From contig CALXRU010000005.1 in the NCBI GenBank assembly GCA_944390935.1, forward strand, positions 35,632 to 99,631: 64,000 nucleotides of DNA, given 5' to 3'. The position numbers and the translations under genes are program-made. The notes below the pieces were generated by a model. It was not told the DNA's origin and did not search any database. It saw only the letters and a list, made by a program, of their open reading frames with translations. Every line of letters begins with the position of its first letter. The first letter of the stretch is position 1. Origin of the DNA: Acidaminococcaceae bacterium (GTDB taxonomy: Bacteria > Bacillota > Negativicutes > Acidaminococcales > Acidaminococcaceae). Shown here piece by piece: positions 8,230-20,746 of the stretch.

Positions 8230-8619
8230 TTATTTTCTTAAAGGCAGCGGCGGCAAGATTTCGATCCAGTACCCATCAGGGTCGGCGATGAAATAAATGC
8301 CCATTTTTTCGTTTTCGTAAACTACGCAGCCCATTTCTTTGTGTTTGGCGTGCGCTGCTTCATAATCTTTAGCCATAAATGCCAGATGAAATTCGTTGTC
8401 GCCAAGGTTGTAAGGCTCTTTGCGGTCGCGCAGCCAGGTAAGCTCCAGTTCAAAATTGGATTCGCCGTCACCGAGATATACTAAAATAAAGCTGCCGTCT
8501 TCAGCAGTGATGCGCCTTACTTCCTTCAAGCCCAGCGCTTCTTCGTAAAAATACATGCTTCTTCCCAGTTCGAGCACGTTAAAATTGTTGTGCACGAATT
8601 TAAATTTCAACTTATCCAT
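8230..8619 (-). CDS. Lactoylglutathione lyase-like VOC metalloenzyme
   Basis: 129 aa single VOC (vicinal oxygen chelate) domain pair. The opening KFKFVHNNFNVLELGRSMYFY, the middle FELELTW and FHLAFMAKD, and the end YFIADPDGYWIEILPP follow glyoxalase I, supplying the His/Glu metal ligands. Family enzymes isomerise the hemithioacetal of methylglyoxal and a thiol. The GloA length is usual. It lies between a hydroxyacid dehydrogenase and DUF456, consistent with methylglyoxal/lactate metabolism. Other VOC dioxygenase-like functions cannot be excluded, so no symbol is given. Confidence 0.85.
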   Translation of the reverse strand: MDKLKFKFVHNNFNVLELGRSMYFYEEALGLKEVRRITAEDGSFILVYLGDGESNFELELTWLRDRKEPYNLGDNEFHLAFMAKDYEAAHAKHKEMGCVVYENEKMGIYFIADPDGYWIEILPPLPLRK

Positions 8620-8629
8620 GCTTTCCTCC

Positions 8630-9142
8630 TTATGTATTCAAAAAGATTTGCTTAACAAGCAGAATCGCCATCGCCGCTGCGGCAACAACCTTGCCCACAA
8701 TGGCAATAAATTGCAGCTTGGCAGCCTTCCACGCCAGCTCAAAAGCGTCGTCGCAGTCCATGGTTTGCGAATATTCATACACAAACGCCATGACAAACGA
8801 GCCCATTGCGCCGCCCAAAACGCTGCCGAACACCGGGAACACGCCCGTGCCGAGCACCGCGCCGATGAAGGTGCCGATGCCAATCAGGCCAACCACGCTC
8901 CACGGCAGTTTATGCCTGCGGATGCCGAAAAACGATACTACAAACTCCCATAATTCACCAAAAACATAAATCAGCACCAACGCGGATAAAATGCGCCCGT
9001 CAAAATATTTTGCTTCGTCAAAACAGGCAAATCCTACCCCCGCCAAAAGCATCAGCGTGTTGCCAGGCAATCCCACCAAAGTCAACAGCGGTCCGACAAT
9101 TACAATCAGGGCTGCTGCCAATGCTTCCAAGAAATATTCCAT
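8630..9142 (-). CDS. DUF456 membrane protein
   Basis: 170 aa, mostly hydrophobic with about four to five membrane segments and glycine-rich turns (GLPGNTLMLLAGVGF, GIGTFIGAVLGTGVFPVFGS, GGAMGSFVMAFVYE), the pattern of the DUF456 family. A longer frame starts at 9172, but ATG 9142 has AAGGAGG 6 bases upstream and is preferred. It is the first gene of the three-gene operon with the glyoxalase and 2-hydroxyacid dehydrogenase. No function is established for the family. Confidence 0.8.
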   Translation of the reverse strand: MEYFLEALAAALIVIVGPLLTLVGLPGNTLMLLAGVGFACFDEAKYFDGRILSALVLIYVFGELWEFVVSFFGIRRHKLPWSVVGLIGIGTFIGAVLGTGVFPVFGSVLGGAMGSFVMAFVYEYSQTMDCDDAFELAWKAAKLQFIAIVGKVVAAAAMAILLVKQIFLNT

Positions 9143-9278
9143 AACCTGCCTCCTTATGTTAATCGCTGACAATATTATAACACAAACCGCGGCGTATTAT
9201 CTTGTAAGTTTTGTGAATTATTGTTTTTAAGCCGTCAAAATGTTAAAATGTTTATAATAAATCTTTTAAGGAGCTTGT

Positions 9279-10343
9279 ATGGAACAGATTATTGAAATGT
9301 TAACGCCGTGGGTAAAACCGGTTATGGTTTTCTGCGGCTTTATGCTAGTACGCTATATTTACCGCACGGTGATACTGCGTTTTTTAATGCTTTTAAACAA
9401 CAAAATGTCGTTTGAATACGGCGGCGATATTTTAGACGCTTTCGCCAAGCCGATTCACATTTATTTGTTCATCCTCGGCGTTTATGCGGCGCTGAACTGC
9501 TCGCCCATCACCTTCGTCACCGACCACCCTTCGATTGACAGGCTTTTGCGCAGCAGCTTTATTATCTGCATTTTCTGGGGTATTTTCAACATCAGTGATA
9601 TTACGCACGGTTTTGCGCTGCGACTTTTAACGCGCGCCGATATCCACATCGAAGAATCGCTGGCCAATATTCTTTCCACCATGATGCGCATTTTGCTGGC
9701 CGTTATCGCCACGCTGATGGTTGCCAAGGAATGGAACTACGATATGAGCGGCCTGCTCGCCAGCTTGAGTATCGGTTCTTTGGCGCTGGCCTTTGCCGCC
9801 AAGGACGCTTTGGCCAACGTATTTGGCAGCTTCGTCATCATTCTGGATAAGCCTTTTAAAGTCGGCGACTGGATATCCGCCAACGGCGTGGAAGGCACGG
9901 TAGAAAAAATTTCCTTCCGCAGTACCTGTATCCGTACTTTCCCGCAGGAGCTGGTGTATGTGCCGAACTCGCTGCTTTCCAACACGCCGATTATTAACTA
10001 CACCAAGCGCGAAAAACGCCGCCTGGAATTTTTACTGGGCGTTACCTACGACACCACGCACGACCAGATGCAGAAGCTTGTGGCTGATATCCGCAGCTAC
10101 CTGCAAAGCAGCGAGCTGGTATACAACGATAACGTGATGGTTTACTTCCGCGATTATGCAGACAGCAGCCTGAATATTGTTATTATCTGCTACACCAAAG
10201 CCAGCGACACCGACGGCTATCTGGCGGCGCGCGAACAGATTAACCTTGATATTATGAAAATTCTGGAAGCTGACGGCGCAAGCTGTGCCTTCCCCAGCAC
10301 CAGCGTTTATTTTGAAACGCCGCTTAAAACCGAAAATAAATAA
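9279..10343 (+). CDS. Small-conductance mechanosensitive channel (MscS family)
   Basis: 354 aa. About four N-terminal membrane segments precede the pore helix SLALAFAAKDALANVFGSFVIILDKPFKVGDWI (near residues 165-197), then the beta-domain motif GVEGTVEKISFRSTCIRTF and VYVPNSLLSNTPIINYTKREKRR, all classic MscS. A C-terminal alpha/beta domain carries VYFRDYADSSLNIVI. The extra N-terminal segments place it among the medium-size MscS/YbdG-like channels. It vents small solutes on osmotic downshock. It is divergent from the DUF456 operon and ends at a terminator. Start ATG has AAGGAG 5 bases upstream. Confidence 0.92.
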   Translation: MEQIIEMLTPWVKPVMVFCGFMLVRYIYRTVILRFLMLLNNKMSFEYGGDILDAFAKPIHIYLFILGVYAALNCSPITFVTDHPSIDRLLRSSFIICIFWGIFNISDITHGFALRLLTRADIHIEESLANILSTMMRILLAVIATLMVAKEWNYDMSGLLASLSIGSLALAFAAKDALANVFGSFVIILDKPFKVGDWISANGVEGTVEKISFRSTCIRTFPQELVYVPNSLLSNTPIINYTKREKRRLEFLLGVTYDTTHDQMQKLVADIRSYLQSSELVYNDNVMVYFRDYADSSLNIVIICYTKASDTDGYLAAREQINLDIMKILEADGASCAFPSTSVYFETPLKTENK

Positions 10344-10360
10344 TTACACACCAAGTTTAA

Positions 10361-10394
10361 AAGGCAGCCTGCACATCAGCAAGCTGCCTTTTTG
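10361..10394. terminator. Bidirectional terminator between mscS-type gene and rmuC
   Basis: Stem AAGGCAGC / GCTGCCTT (10361-10368 with 10383-10390) flanked by AAAA on one side and TTTTT on the other; serves both convergent genes. Confidence 0.8.
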
Positions 10395-10400
10395 TTGCGT

Positions 10401-11594
10401 TTAAAGTTTTTCTGTTTCATTATTTTCAATTTGCTCCTGCGGCTCGTCAAAATCATTTTCAAAGCTTTCTGCCTGATACAATTTTTTGTTAATCACGCGG
10501 CTGCGGCGTTCTGCCGCTTCAATATGCCCGCTGGCTTCCTGCAATTTTTTGCGCGTTTTATCAAGCAGCGCCGCAAAAACGGTAAAGTCCTGCTTGACAC
10601 CGGCAATAATACGCCACACTTCGCCGGTGCGTTTTTCTATCGCCAAAGTGCGGAAGCCAACCTGCAAGCTGTTTAAAAGCGCCGCCAGCGTCGTCGGACC
10701 GGCCACGCACACGCGGTATTTGCGCTGTAATTCTTCCAACAGTCCGGTAATGTTCACCGCTTCGGCAAAAAGCCCTTCCGTCGGCAAATACATCACGGCA
10801 AAATCAGTGCTGTACGGTGGGCAGATGTATTTGCTGTTAATATCGGCGGCTTCGCTTTTAAAGCGTTTTTCAAGCTGCTTTAAAGCTGCGTCGGCAGCAG
10901 TGGCATCGGCGTTTTCGCGCGCTTCCAAAAGACGCTGGTAATCCTCCTGCGGAAACTTGGCGTCTACCGGCAGCCACACAGTCTGCTCACTTTTGCCCGG
11001 CAGCTTCAGCGCAAACTCCACGCGTTCCGCAGAACCGGGTTTAACAGCGACGTTTTCTGCGTACTGTTCCGGCGCAAGCATATCCTGCAGCAGCACTTTA
11101 AGCTGCATTTCGCCCCAAATGCCGCGGTTTTTAACATTGCTTAAAATGCGTTTTAAATCGCCAATGCCGCCCGCAAGGCTCTGCATTTCGCCTAATCCTC
11201 TATGCACTTCTTCAAGCCTCCGGCTGACAAGGCTGAAGCTTTCACCCAAACGGCGTTCCAAAGTTGCGTTTAATTTTTCATCGACGATAGCGCGGATTTG
11301 TTCTAAGTTTTTCTCGGTTGATGACCCGATTTTATCAAAGCGTTTATCAAGCTGCTCGCTTAACCTATCCGCCGCCGACTGGTTTTCCAATCGCGCTGCT
11401 CTCGCAAGTGTTGCCTGCTCATTGCGCAAATCACGCAAGCCTTCGTACATACGCCGCTCCGTCGCCTCAAACTGGCGGACAATCTCCAGCAAATCACTTT
11501 CATCTACAGCATTGCTGCGATTGCGGTACAGCACAGCCAAAACAACCAACTGCAAAACTATTATTAAAATAAGTATTATCATCTTTAAATCCAT
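10401..11594 (-). CDS. rmuC: DNA recombination protein RmuC
   Basis: 397 aa. N-terminal membrane anchor (MIILILIIVLQLVVLAVLY), long charged coiled coil (about 40-150), then the RmuC nuclease-like core: NVKNRGIWGEMQLKVLLQDML, VWLPVDAKFPQEDYQRLLEA, and STDFAVMYLPTEGLFAEA. The family suppresses inversions at short inverted repeats. The open frame runs 21 codons further upstream, but that part would begin inside the first CRISPR repeat; ATG 11594 with GAAAGG 7 bases upstream is preferred. The CRISPR remnant begins 50 bp before this start. Confidence 0.93.
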   Translation of the reverse strand: MDLKMIILILIIVLQLVVLAVLYRNRSNAVDESDLLEIVRQFEATERRMYEGLRDLRNEQATLARAARLENQSAADRLSEQLDKRFDKIGSSTEKNLEQIRAIVDEKLNATLERRLGESFSLVSRRLEEVHRGLGEMQSLAGGIGDLKRILSNVKNRGIWGEMQLKVLLQDMLAPEQYAENVAVKPGSAERVEFALKLPGKSEQTVWLPVDAKFPQEDYQRLLEARENADATAADAALKQLEKRFKSEAADINSKYICPPYSTDFAVMYLPTEGLFAEAVNITGLLEELQRKYRVCVAGPTTLAALLNSLQVGFRTLAIEKRTGEVWRIIAGVKQDFTVFAALLDKTRKKLQEASGHIEAAERRSRVINKKLYQAESFENDFDEPQEQIENNETEKL

Positions 11595-11643
11595 AGTTAA
11601 ACCTTTCGTAAAATAAAAAAGTATCAAAATAAAAATTATCCAT

Positions 11644-11808
11644 ATTTCAACCCACACCGTACTGCGTACGGCGACATGCCGCTGTTAGCCTTAAAGACGC
11701 GGCAAAAATATTTCAATCCACGCCGTACTGCGTACGGCGACAGTATATCCATTATTTGTGGATTGAAGCACTGAAAATTTCAATCCACGCCGTACTGCGT
11801 ACGGCGAC
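11644..11808 (-). CRISPR. Orphan CRISPR remnant, three 32-nt repeats, type I-C-like
   Basis: Repeats at 11644-11675, 11710-11741 and 11777-11808, separated by spacers of 34 and 35 nt. On the minus strand the unit starts GTCGCCGTACGC and ends GGCGTGGATTGAAAT, with an internal CGTAC/GTACG palindrome; length, GTCGC start and GTGGATTGAAA end match type I-C repeats. The two higher-coordinate repeats are identical; the one at 11644 carries two changes (in the ACCCACACC portion), typical of the trailer end, so the leader should lie above 11808. No cas gene is within the window. The array sits between rmuC and the ggt-like gene. Confidence 0.88.
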
Positions 11809-11990
11809 AGCATAGAAACAAAAACTATTAAAAATCACGTTTAATTTTATAAATGTGCGAACAACATAACATAAAACATTTAAATCATTAAAATGTATAT
11901 CACAACAATATGTTCACTTGATCTTCGCACAAAATAACTTTCATCATTTTTACTTATTTATTTTAACATTTTACGGTTATTTTGACAAAA
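11809..11990 (-). promoter_or_regulatory. AT-rich candidate CRISPR leader; no gene seen
   Basis: This stretch between the array and the glycolytic-operon terminator is strongly AT-rich with long A/T runs and has no open frame of note. Its place next to the undegenerate repeat and its composition fit a leader. I see no clear promoter hexamers. Confidence 0.45.
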
Positions 11991-12045
11991 TAAAATGCTC
12001 CCTTTAACAAGCGATTGGTTATCACTGTTTTAAAGAGAGCATTTT
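11985..12045 (-). terminator. Terminator of the glycolytic operon
   Basis: Long stem AAAATGCTCTCTTTAA / TTAAAGGGAGCATTTT (12030-12045 with 11992-12007) with one mismatch-type G/A wobble, followed on minus by ATTTTGTC. It lies 16 bp after the ggt-like stop. Confidence 0.7.
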
Positions 12046-12063
12046 AATTTTTGTATTATGTTT

Positions 12064-13677
12064 TCACCACACAGCAACCATGCCGTCGGCGCGGGGTTCG
12101 GTTGCGCCGGCAAGTACGCCGTCGTCGCTGCGCCAAATCATCTGGCCGCGTCCAAAGTCGATGAAATCATCGGTTACAATCAGCTCGTGCCCGCGTGCGC
12201 GCAGTCCGTCGATAATCTCCTGTCCCACGCTTGCTTCAATCATAACTTTTTTGCCTTCAATCCACTGCCAGCGCGGGCAGTCCAGCGCTTCCTGCGGATT
12301 CATGCCAAAGTCAATAACGTTGTGCATAACCTGCAAATGCCCTTGCGGCTGCATGTAACCGCCCATTACGCCAAACGGACCGACAGCTTTGCCGTCCTTT
12401 GTCAAAAAGCCCGGAATAATTGTATGGTACGGCTTTTTCAGCGGCACAAGATAATCGTCGTGCTGCGGGTCCAGCGTAAAGCCGGACGCCCTGTCGTTGA
12501 AGGCAATGCCATAGCCCGGCACAACTATGCCGCTGCCGAAGCCCTGAAAATTGCTCTGGATATACGAAACCATATTGCCGTCGCCGTCGGCCGTGCACAG
12601 GTAAACCGTGCCGCCGCAAAACGGATTGCCCGGCTGCGGCAACAATGCCTGTTCGCCAATCAGCGCGCGGCGCTGCGCCGTATATTCGTCGCTCAAAAGC
12701 TCTTTAACCTGCGCCTTCATATAACGCGGGTCGGCAACGTATTTGCGCCCATCGGCGTAAGCCAGCTTCATCGCTTCAATTTCGTGGTGCAGGTTTTCCA
12801 CGCAGTCCTTTCTGTCGTGCGCAAAACCCTTTAAAATATTCAGCGCCATTAAAGCCACAATGCCGTGCCCGTTAGGCGGCAGTTCCCACACGCGGTAGCC
12901 GTGGTAATCAATACTGATTGGCTCTACCCACTCCGCACGGTAATCCGCCAAATCGCTTTTGCGTATATAACCGTCCGTAGCCTGCGAAAACTTGTCGATA
13001 GCGTCTGCCACTTCGCCGCGGTAAAATGTTTCACCGTAGCTTTCGGCAATCAACCGCAAGGTTTTGGCATGATGCGGCAGTTTGGCAACAGTGCCTGCTA
13101 CCGGTGTTTTGCCGTCAACGGTAAAGGTATCAAACCACGCCTTAAAGGCTTCATTATTTTTGTAAGGCTCGAAAACAGCCAAGCCTTGATGCCACAAGCG
13201 GCTGATGACCGGCGATACCGGATAGCCGTTTTCGGCATATTCAATGGCAGACGCAAACAAATCGGCAAATGGCAGCTTGCCAAAGCGCTTATGCAGCTCT
13301 GCCCAGGCAGATACAGCGCCCGGAACGTCAACGGATTCCCAGCCGCGTTCCGGCATTTCCGTTTTGCCTTTTAAAGCAGGGCAATCCGGCGTAAGCCGTG
13401 CCGGTGCATAACCGCTGCCATTCAAGCCGTACAGTTTGCCGTCAACCCACACCTGCGCAAAAGCGTCGCTGCCCAGACCGTTGCTGGTCGGCTCCACAAC
13501 CGTCAGCACAATGGCTGTGGCAATGGCTGCGTCAATAGCGTTGCCGCCTTTTTTTATCATTTCCAGCCCGGCCTGTGCCGCCAGCGGCTGGCTGCTGCAA
13601 ACCATGCCCTTTGTGCCGTACATTACGCTGCGGCGCGAAGGGTATTTGTATTTTAACGGGTCAAAACCAAAATCCAT
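12064..13677 (-). CDS. Gamma-glutamyltransferase family protein (cytoplasmic, YwrD-like)
   Basis: 537 aa Ntn-hydrolase. The N-terminal half has the GGT pattern KGMVCSSQPLAAQAGLEMIKKGGNAIDAAIA; the likely self-cleavage/nucleophile site is CGGTVYLCTADGDGN (Thr, near residue 355), followed by SNFQGFGSG and the C-terminal MGGYMQPQGHLQV. There is no signal peptide, unlike periplasmic Ggt, so it should act in the cytoplasm. Substrate is not determinable; family members hydrolyse or transfer gamma-glutamyl groups or acylate-related substrates. It starts 14 bp after eno with only a weak GGGGCG site and shares the operon terminator, so it appears co-transcribed with glycolysis. Confidence 0.85.
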   Translation of the reverse strand: MDFGFDPLKYKYPSRRSVMYGTKGMVCSSQPLAAQAGLEMIKKGGNAIDAAIATAIVLTVVEPTSNGLGSDAFAQVWVDGKLYGLNGSGYAPARLTPDCPALKGKTEMPERGWESVDVPGAVSAWAELHKRFGKLPFADLFASAIEYAENGYPVSPVISRLWHQGLAVFEPYKNNEAFKAWFDTFTVDGKTPVAGTVAKLPHHAKTLRLIAESYGETFYRGEVADAIDKFSQATDGYIRKSDLADYRAEWVEPISIDYHGYRVWELPPNGHGIVALMALNILKGFAHDRKDCVENLHHEIEAMKLAYADGRKYVADPRYMKAQVKELLSDEYTAQRRALIGEQALLPQPGNPFCGGTVYLCTADGDGNMVSYIQSNFQGFGSGIVVPGYGIAFNDRASGFTLDPQHDDYLVPLKKPYHTIIPGFLTKDGKAVGPFGVMGGYMQPQGHLQVMHNVIDFGMNPQEALDCPRWQWIEGKKVMIEASVGQEIIDGLRARGHELIVTDDFIDFGRGQMIWRSDDGVLAGATEPRADGMVAVW

Positions 13678-13691
13678 TTTATGCGCCCCAA

Positions 13692-16516
<2,825 letters not shown>

Positions 16517-16523
16517 GTTTTCC

Positions 16524-18449
16524 TCACACACTGCGCACAATAGCGCTGAAGCTTTCCGGCTTCAGGCTGGCGCCGCCGACCAGTACACCGTCAATTTCGC
16601 CCTGTACAAAATCGGCTGCATTCTTTTCGGTTACACTGCCGCCGTACAAAATGCGTACCTTGCGGGCAACTTCTTCCGAAAAGATTTTTTCTATCTTGTT
16701 GCGGATTAAAACAGCAACCTCCTGCGCATCTGCCGCTGTAGCCGCATTGCCGCTGCCGATTGCCCACAAAGGTTCGTAAGCGACAACCATGCTTTCAGCT
16801 TCTTCGGCAGTAATGCCCTTCAGCGCGCTTTGCAGCTGCATGCTGATTTTGCGCGAGGTTTTGCCTTCCGCACGTTCTTCTGCGTTTTCGCCCACGCACA
16901 AAACAGGTTTTAAACCGTTTCTGTACGCAGCACGCAGTTTTTTGGCAACGGCCACTTCGTTATCGCCGAACAGGGTACGGCGTTCGGAATGGCCGACAAT
17001 TACATATTCAGCGCAGATATCGGCAATCATTTTGCCGCTGACAGCGCCGGTGTACGCGCCTTCATCTTCCCAGAAAAGATCCTGCGCGCCATAGCCGACA
17101 TGTTTGCCGTCGATAGCGTCCGCAACGGTTTCCAGTGCCGTAAACGGTGGGAAGATTACAACTTCATTCAGCGTGCCGTTGGTTTCTTCAACAATGGCTT
17201 CTGCCAGTTCCACGGCTTCGCCGACGGTTTTGTGCATTTTCCAGTTGCCTGCCACCATTTTGCGGCGCAGGTCATCCAGCGCGGCAATGCCCGGCAGCAC
17301 TTTGCCTTCCAGATATTCAAGGCTTGCGCCGCCGCCGGTGCTGATGTGGCTGATTTTGGAAGCAAGGCCGGTCTTTTCAATAGCGGCAACACTGTCGCCG
17401 CCGCCAACTATGCTGATAGCCTTGCTTTTGGCAACCGCTTCGGCTACTGCCTCGGTGCCATGTGCAAAAGCGTCCATTTCAAATACGCCCATCGGTCCGT
17501 TCCACACAATCATCTTGGCGCCCTGCAAAGCAGCTTCATATTGCAGGCGGCTTTCAGGTCCAATATCCAGCGCCATATAATCCTGCGTCAGGCTGTCCAC
17601 GCGTTCAATTTTGGTATCGGCGTCAGCCGCAAAGGCAGAAGCCATTACCAAATCAACCGGCAGCAGCATTTTTACGTTATTTTTGGCTGCTTTTTCCAGC
17701 AGGCTGCGCGCCAAATCCAGCTTGTCTTCTTCCACGAGGGATTTACCCATTTTATAACCCTGCGCGGCAAGGAAGGTGTTAGCCATGCCGCCGCCGATGA
17801 GCAGCACGTCAACCTTGTCAAGCAGGTTTTCAATTACGCCGATTTTATCGGAAACCTTAGCGCCGCCGATAATCGCCGCATACGGATGCAGCGGGTTGGT
17901 AACGGCGCGGCCGATAAATTTGATTTCTTTTTCCAGCAAAAAGCCTGCGGCTGCCGGCAAAAAGTGCGTTACGCCTTCAACGGAGGCATGGGCGCGGTGC
18001 GACACGCCGAAACCGTCGTTGACGTAGCAATCGGCTAAAGAAGCCAGTTTTTCCGCAAAACCCAGATCGTTCTTTTCTTCTTCCTTATGGAAGCGCAGGT
18101 TTTCCAGCATCAAAACTTCGCCCGGTTTTAACGCCGCTGCCATTTTTTCGGCTTCAGCGCCGATGCAGTCATGCGCAAAAGCTACCGGCATGTTAAGCAG
18201 CTTGCTTAAATGCGCGGCAACCGGCTTCAGCGAATATTTTTTGTTTACCTCGCCTTTGGGGCGGCCAAGGTGCGCCATTAAAATAACGGCAGCGCCCTGC
18301 TCCAACAGGTAATGCAAAGTATCCAGCGATGCGGTCATGCGGGTATCGTCGGTAATATTGCCTTCGGCGTCCATCGGCACGTTGTAATCAACGCGCACGA
18401 GGACTTTTTTCCCGTTAAGTTCTAAATCGCATAATGTTTTTTTATCCAT
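16524..18449 (-). CDS. pgk-tpiA: Fused phosphoglycerate kinase / triosephosphate isomerase
   Basis: 641 aa, one uninterrupted frame encoding two glycolytic enzymes. Residues 1-397 are phosphoglycerate kinase: [39 protein letters not shown] and [13 protein letters not shown]. The junction is [17 protein letters not shown]; from Met398 the protein is a full triosephosphate isomerase: NWKMHK (Lys), VIVGHSERR (His), [13 protein letters not shown] (Glu) and [12 protein letters not shown]. Neither half lacks catalytic residues. PGK-TIM fusions are known in Thermotoga; here the two genes sit in their usual Firmicute order but with no stop between. The Met at the junction has no convincing ribosome site, so a separate TIM is not favoured. 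Confidence 0.95.
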   Translation of the reverse strand: MDKKTLCDLELNGKKVLVRVDYNVPMDAEGNITDDTRMTASLDTLHYLLEQGAAVILMAHLGRPKGEVNKKYSLKPVAAHLSKLLNMPVAFAHDCIGAEAEKMAAALKPGEVLMLENLRFHKEEEKNDLGFAEKLASLADCYVNDGFGVSHRAHASVEGVTHFLPAAAGFLLEKEIKFIGRAVTNPLHPYAAIIGGAKVSDKIGVIENLLDKVDVLLIGGGMANTFLAAQGYKMGKSLVEEDKLDLARSLLEKAAKNNVKMLLPVDLVMASAFAADADTKIERVDSLTQDYMALDIGPESRLQYEAALQGAKMIVWNGPMGVFEMDAFAHGTEAVAEAVAKSKAISIVGGGDSVAAIEKTGLASKISHISTGGGASLEYLEGKVLPGIAALDDLRRKMVAGNWKMHKTVGEAVELAEAIVEETNGTLNEVVIFPPFTALETVADAIDGKHVGYGAQDLFWEDEGAYTGAVSGKMIADICAEYVIVGHSERRTLFGDNEVAVAKKLRAAYRNGLKPVLCVGENAEERAEGKTSRKISMQLQSALKGITAEEAESMVVAYEPLWAIGSGNAATAADAQEVAVLIRNKIEKIFSEEVARKVRILYGGSVTEKNAADFVQGEIDGVLVGGASLKPESFSAIVRSV

Positions 18450-18461
18450 TACGCCACCCTC

Positions 18462-19496
<1,035 letters not shown>

Positions 19497-19525
19497 TTAT
19501 TGCTTGCACCAAAGTGCGTAATAAC

Positions 19526-20557
19526 TTAATCTTCAAGCATGTCGGCAATATAATGTGCCGCTGCTTCGTCGGTAACCAAAATATCCTGCCGCGACGCGCG
19601 GATAACGGACAAAATCGCCTCCGCTTTGCTGCGCCCGCCGGCAACGCCGATAACAGTGCCGATTTTCGGCAAATCCTGCAGCATCAGTCCGGCGTTGTTC
19701 GTCATGTAAACCTGCCTGCCGTCCAGCGCACAATACTGGCCAAACGCCTCGCCTACCGCACCTTCATCCAGCAGTTTTTTTATAAATTCCGGCGCCATAC
19801 GGCGATGCCTTGCCATAACGGAAGCCTGCCCCACGCCGTGGACGAGGATATCCGCCTGCTTGATAATATCGACAACGGCTTTAACGCCGGTATCTTCTGC
19901 AAGAATGCTGTTTAAAATTTCCTCGCTGACGCTGTCAGGCACATACAGCTGCCGGTATGACGCGCCCATGCGCTGCGCCAGCACCGTGGCAATTGTGTTG
20001 GCCTGCAACTCCACGTTATCACCCAAACCGCCGCGCGCAGGCACAACCACAGTCTGCGGGTGGCTGCCGCTGATATTGGCCGCCAGCGCTGCCATAGTAG
20101 TACCGCCGCTGACAGCGACAATGTGCTTTTTGCCGTCACTCAGCAGCCTGCTTAAAATACGCGCCGCCGCACGGCCGATTTCGCGCTTAACGACTTCCTC
20201 CTGGTCGGAATCGCCCGGGATGATAACCACGCTGCCGATATTCAGTTTGGAACACAAAAGCTGCTCCAGTGAATTAAGCCCCTGCAGCTTGCGCACATAA
20301 TCGGCAAGCTCTTTTAAAATGTCCATGCCTTCTTCCGTCACCGTCATGCCGGACGAAGAAAAAACAAGCAGCCCGCAGCCTTTCAAAAAATCCACCTGGG
20401 CACGCAAAACCCTTTCGCTGAGCCCAAGCCTTGCCGCCAAAGCACGCCTGCCTATCGGATGTTCGTGGCTGACCTGGCGCAAAATCTGATAGCGCAGCAC
20501 CAAAAGGTCTGTCAGCTCCGGAACAATCTTCTTTTGTAAATTAATTATGCTGTCCAT
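19526..20557 (-). CDS. cggR: Central glycolytic genes regulator CggR (SorC family)
   Basis: 343 aa. N-terminal winged HTH (LRYQILRQVSHEHPIGRRALAARLGLSERVLRAQV, about residues 18-55) and a SorC/DeoR-type sugar-phosphate-binding C-terminal domain (VAVSGGTTMAALA near 150, VVPARGGLG, GVGQASVMARHR). In Bacillus, CggR represses the gap operon and is released by fructose-1,6-bisphosphate; same role is inferred from position at the head of the operon. ATG 20557 aligns with the known N-terminus (MDSIINLQKKIVPEL); a TTG four codons upstream is the alternative. A direct-repeat operator candidate lies just upstream. Confidence 0.92.
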   Translation of the reverse strand: MDSIINLQKKIVPELTDLLVLRYQILRQVSHEHPIGRRALAARLGLSERVLRAQVDFLKGCGLLVFSSSGMTVTEEGMDILKELADYVRKLQGLNSLEQLLCSKLNIGSVVIIPGDSDQEEVVKREIGRAAARILSRLLSDGKKHIVAVSGGTTMAALAANISGSHPQTVVVPARGGLGDNVELQANTIATVLAQRMGASYRQLYVPDSVSEEILNSILAEDTGVKAVVDIIKQADILVHGVGQASVMARHRRMAPEFIKKLLDEGAVGEAFGQYCALDGRQVYMTNNAGLMLQDLPKIGTVIGVAGGRSKAEAILSVIRASRQDILVTDEAAAHYIADMLED

Positions 20558-20570
20558 AAACTCCACCAAA

Positions 20571-20606
20571 CACGTTTTGTCCCTCGTGGTCCTTTTTAAG
20601 TCCCAC
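20571..20606 (-). promoter_or_regulatory. Putative CggR operator
   Basis: On the minus strand GGGAC occurs twice, 21 bp apart (20600-20604 and 20579-20583), each followed after six bases by an AGGA or TGTT half. This resembles the Bacillus cggR operator (two CGGGAC-N6-TGTC units about 20 bp apart). It lies 14 bp before the cggR ATG. Confidence 0.6.
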
Positions 20607-20683
20607 GGTCTCTAAACAAAACAAATAAGAGTACCTTATTTATAAATATTGTAGCACATATCACACAAAAAAAGAAGTGCAAA

Positions 20684-20716
20684 ACAAAAAAGTTGAAGGC
20701 AAAAACTGCCTTCAAC
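20684..20716 (-). terminator. Terminator of the queuosine-precursor operon
   Basis: Minus-strand stem GTTGAAGGCA / TGCCTTCAAC (20707-20716 with 20692-20701), 5-base loop, followed by TTTTTTG. Located 30 bp after the queF stop, upstream of cggR. Confidence 0.88.
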
Positions 20717-20746
20717 CTGTAAAATTTAGTTTAAATATTCAGCTGC

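Noticed and set aside
11595..11657. 21-codon 5' extension of rmuC into a CRISPR repeat
   Set aside because: No ribosome site; internal ATG 11594 has one and the usual N-terminus.
12058..12834. 258-aa plus-strand frame opposite the ggt-like gene
   Set aside because: Antisense to a well-supported gene; composition is that of a shadow frame.
16989..18038. 349-aa plus-strand frame opposite pgk-tpiA
   Set aside because: Shadow of the fused gene; no motif and no ribosome site.
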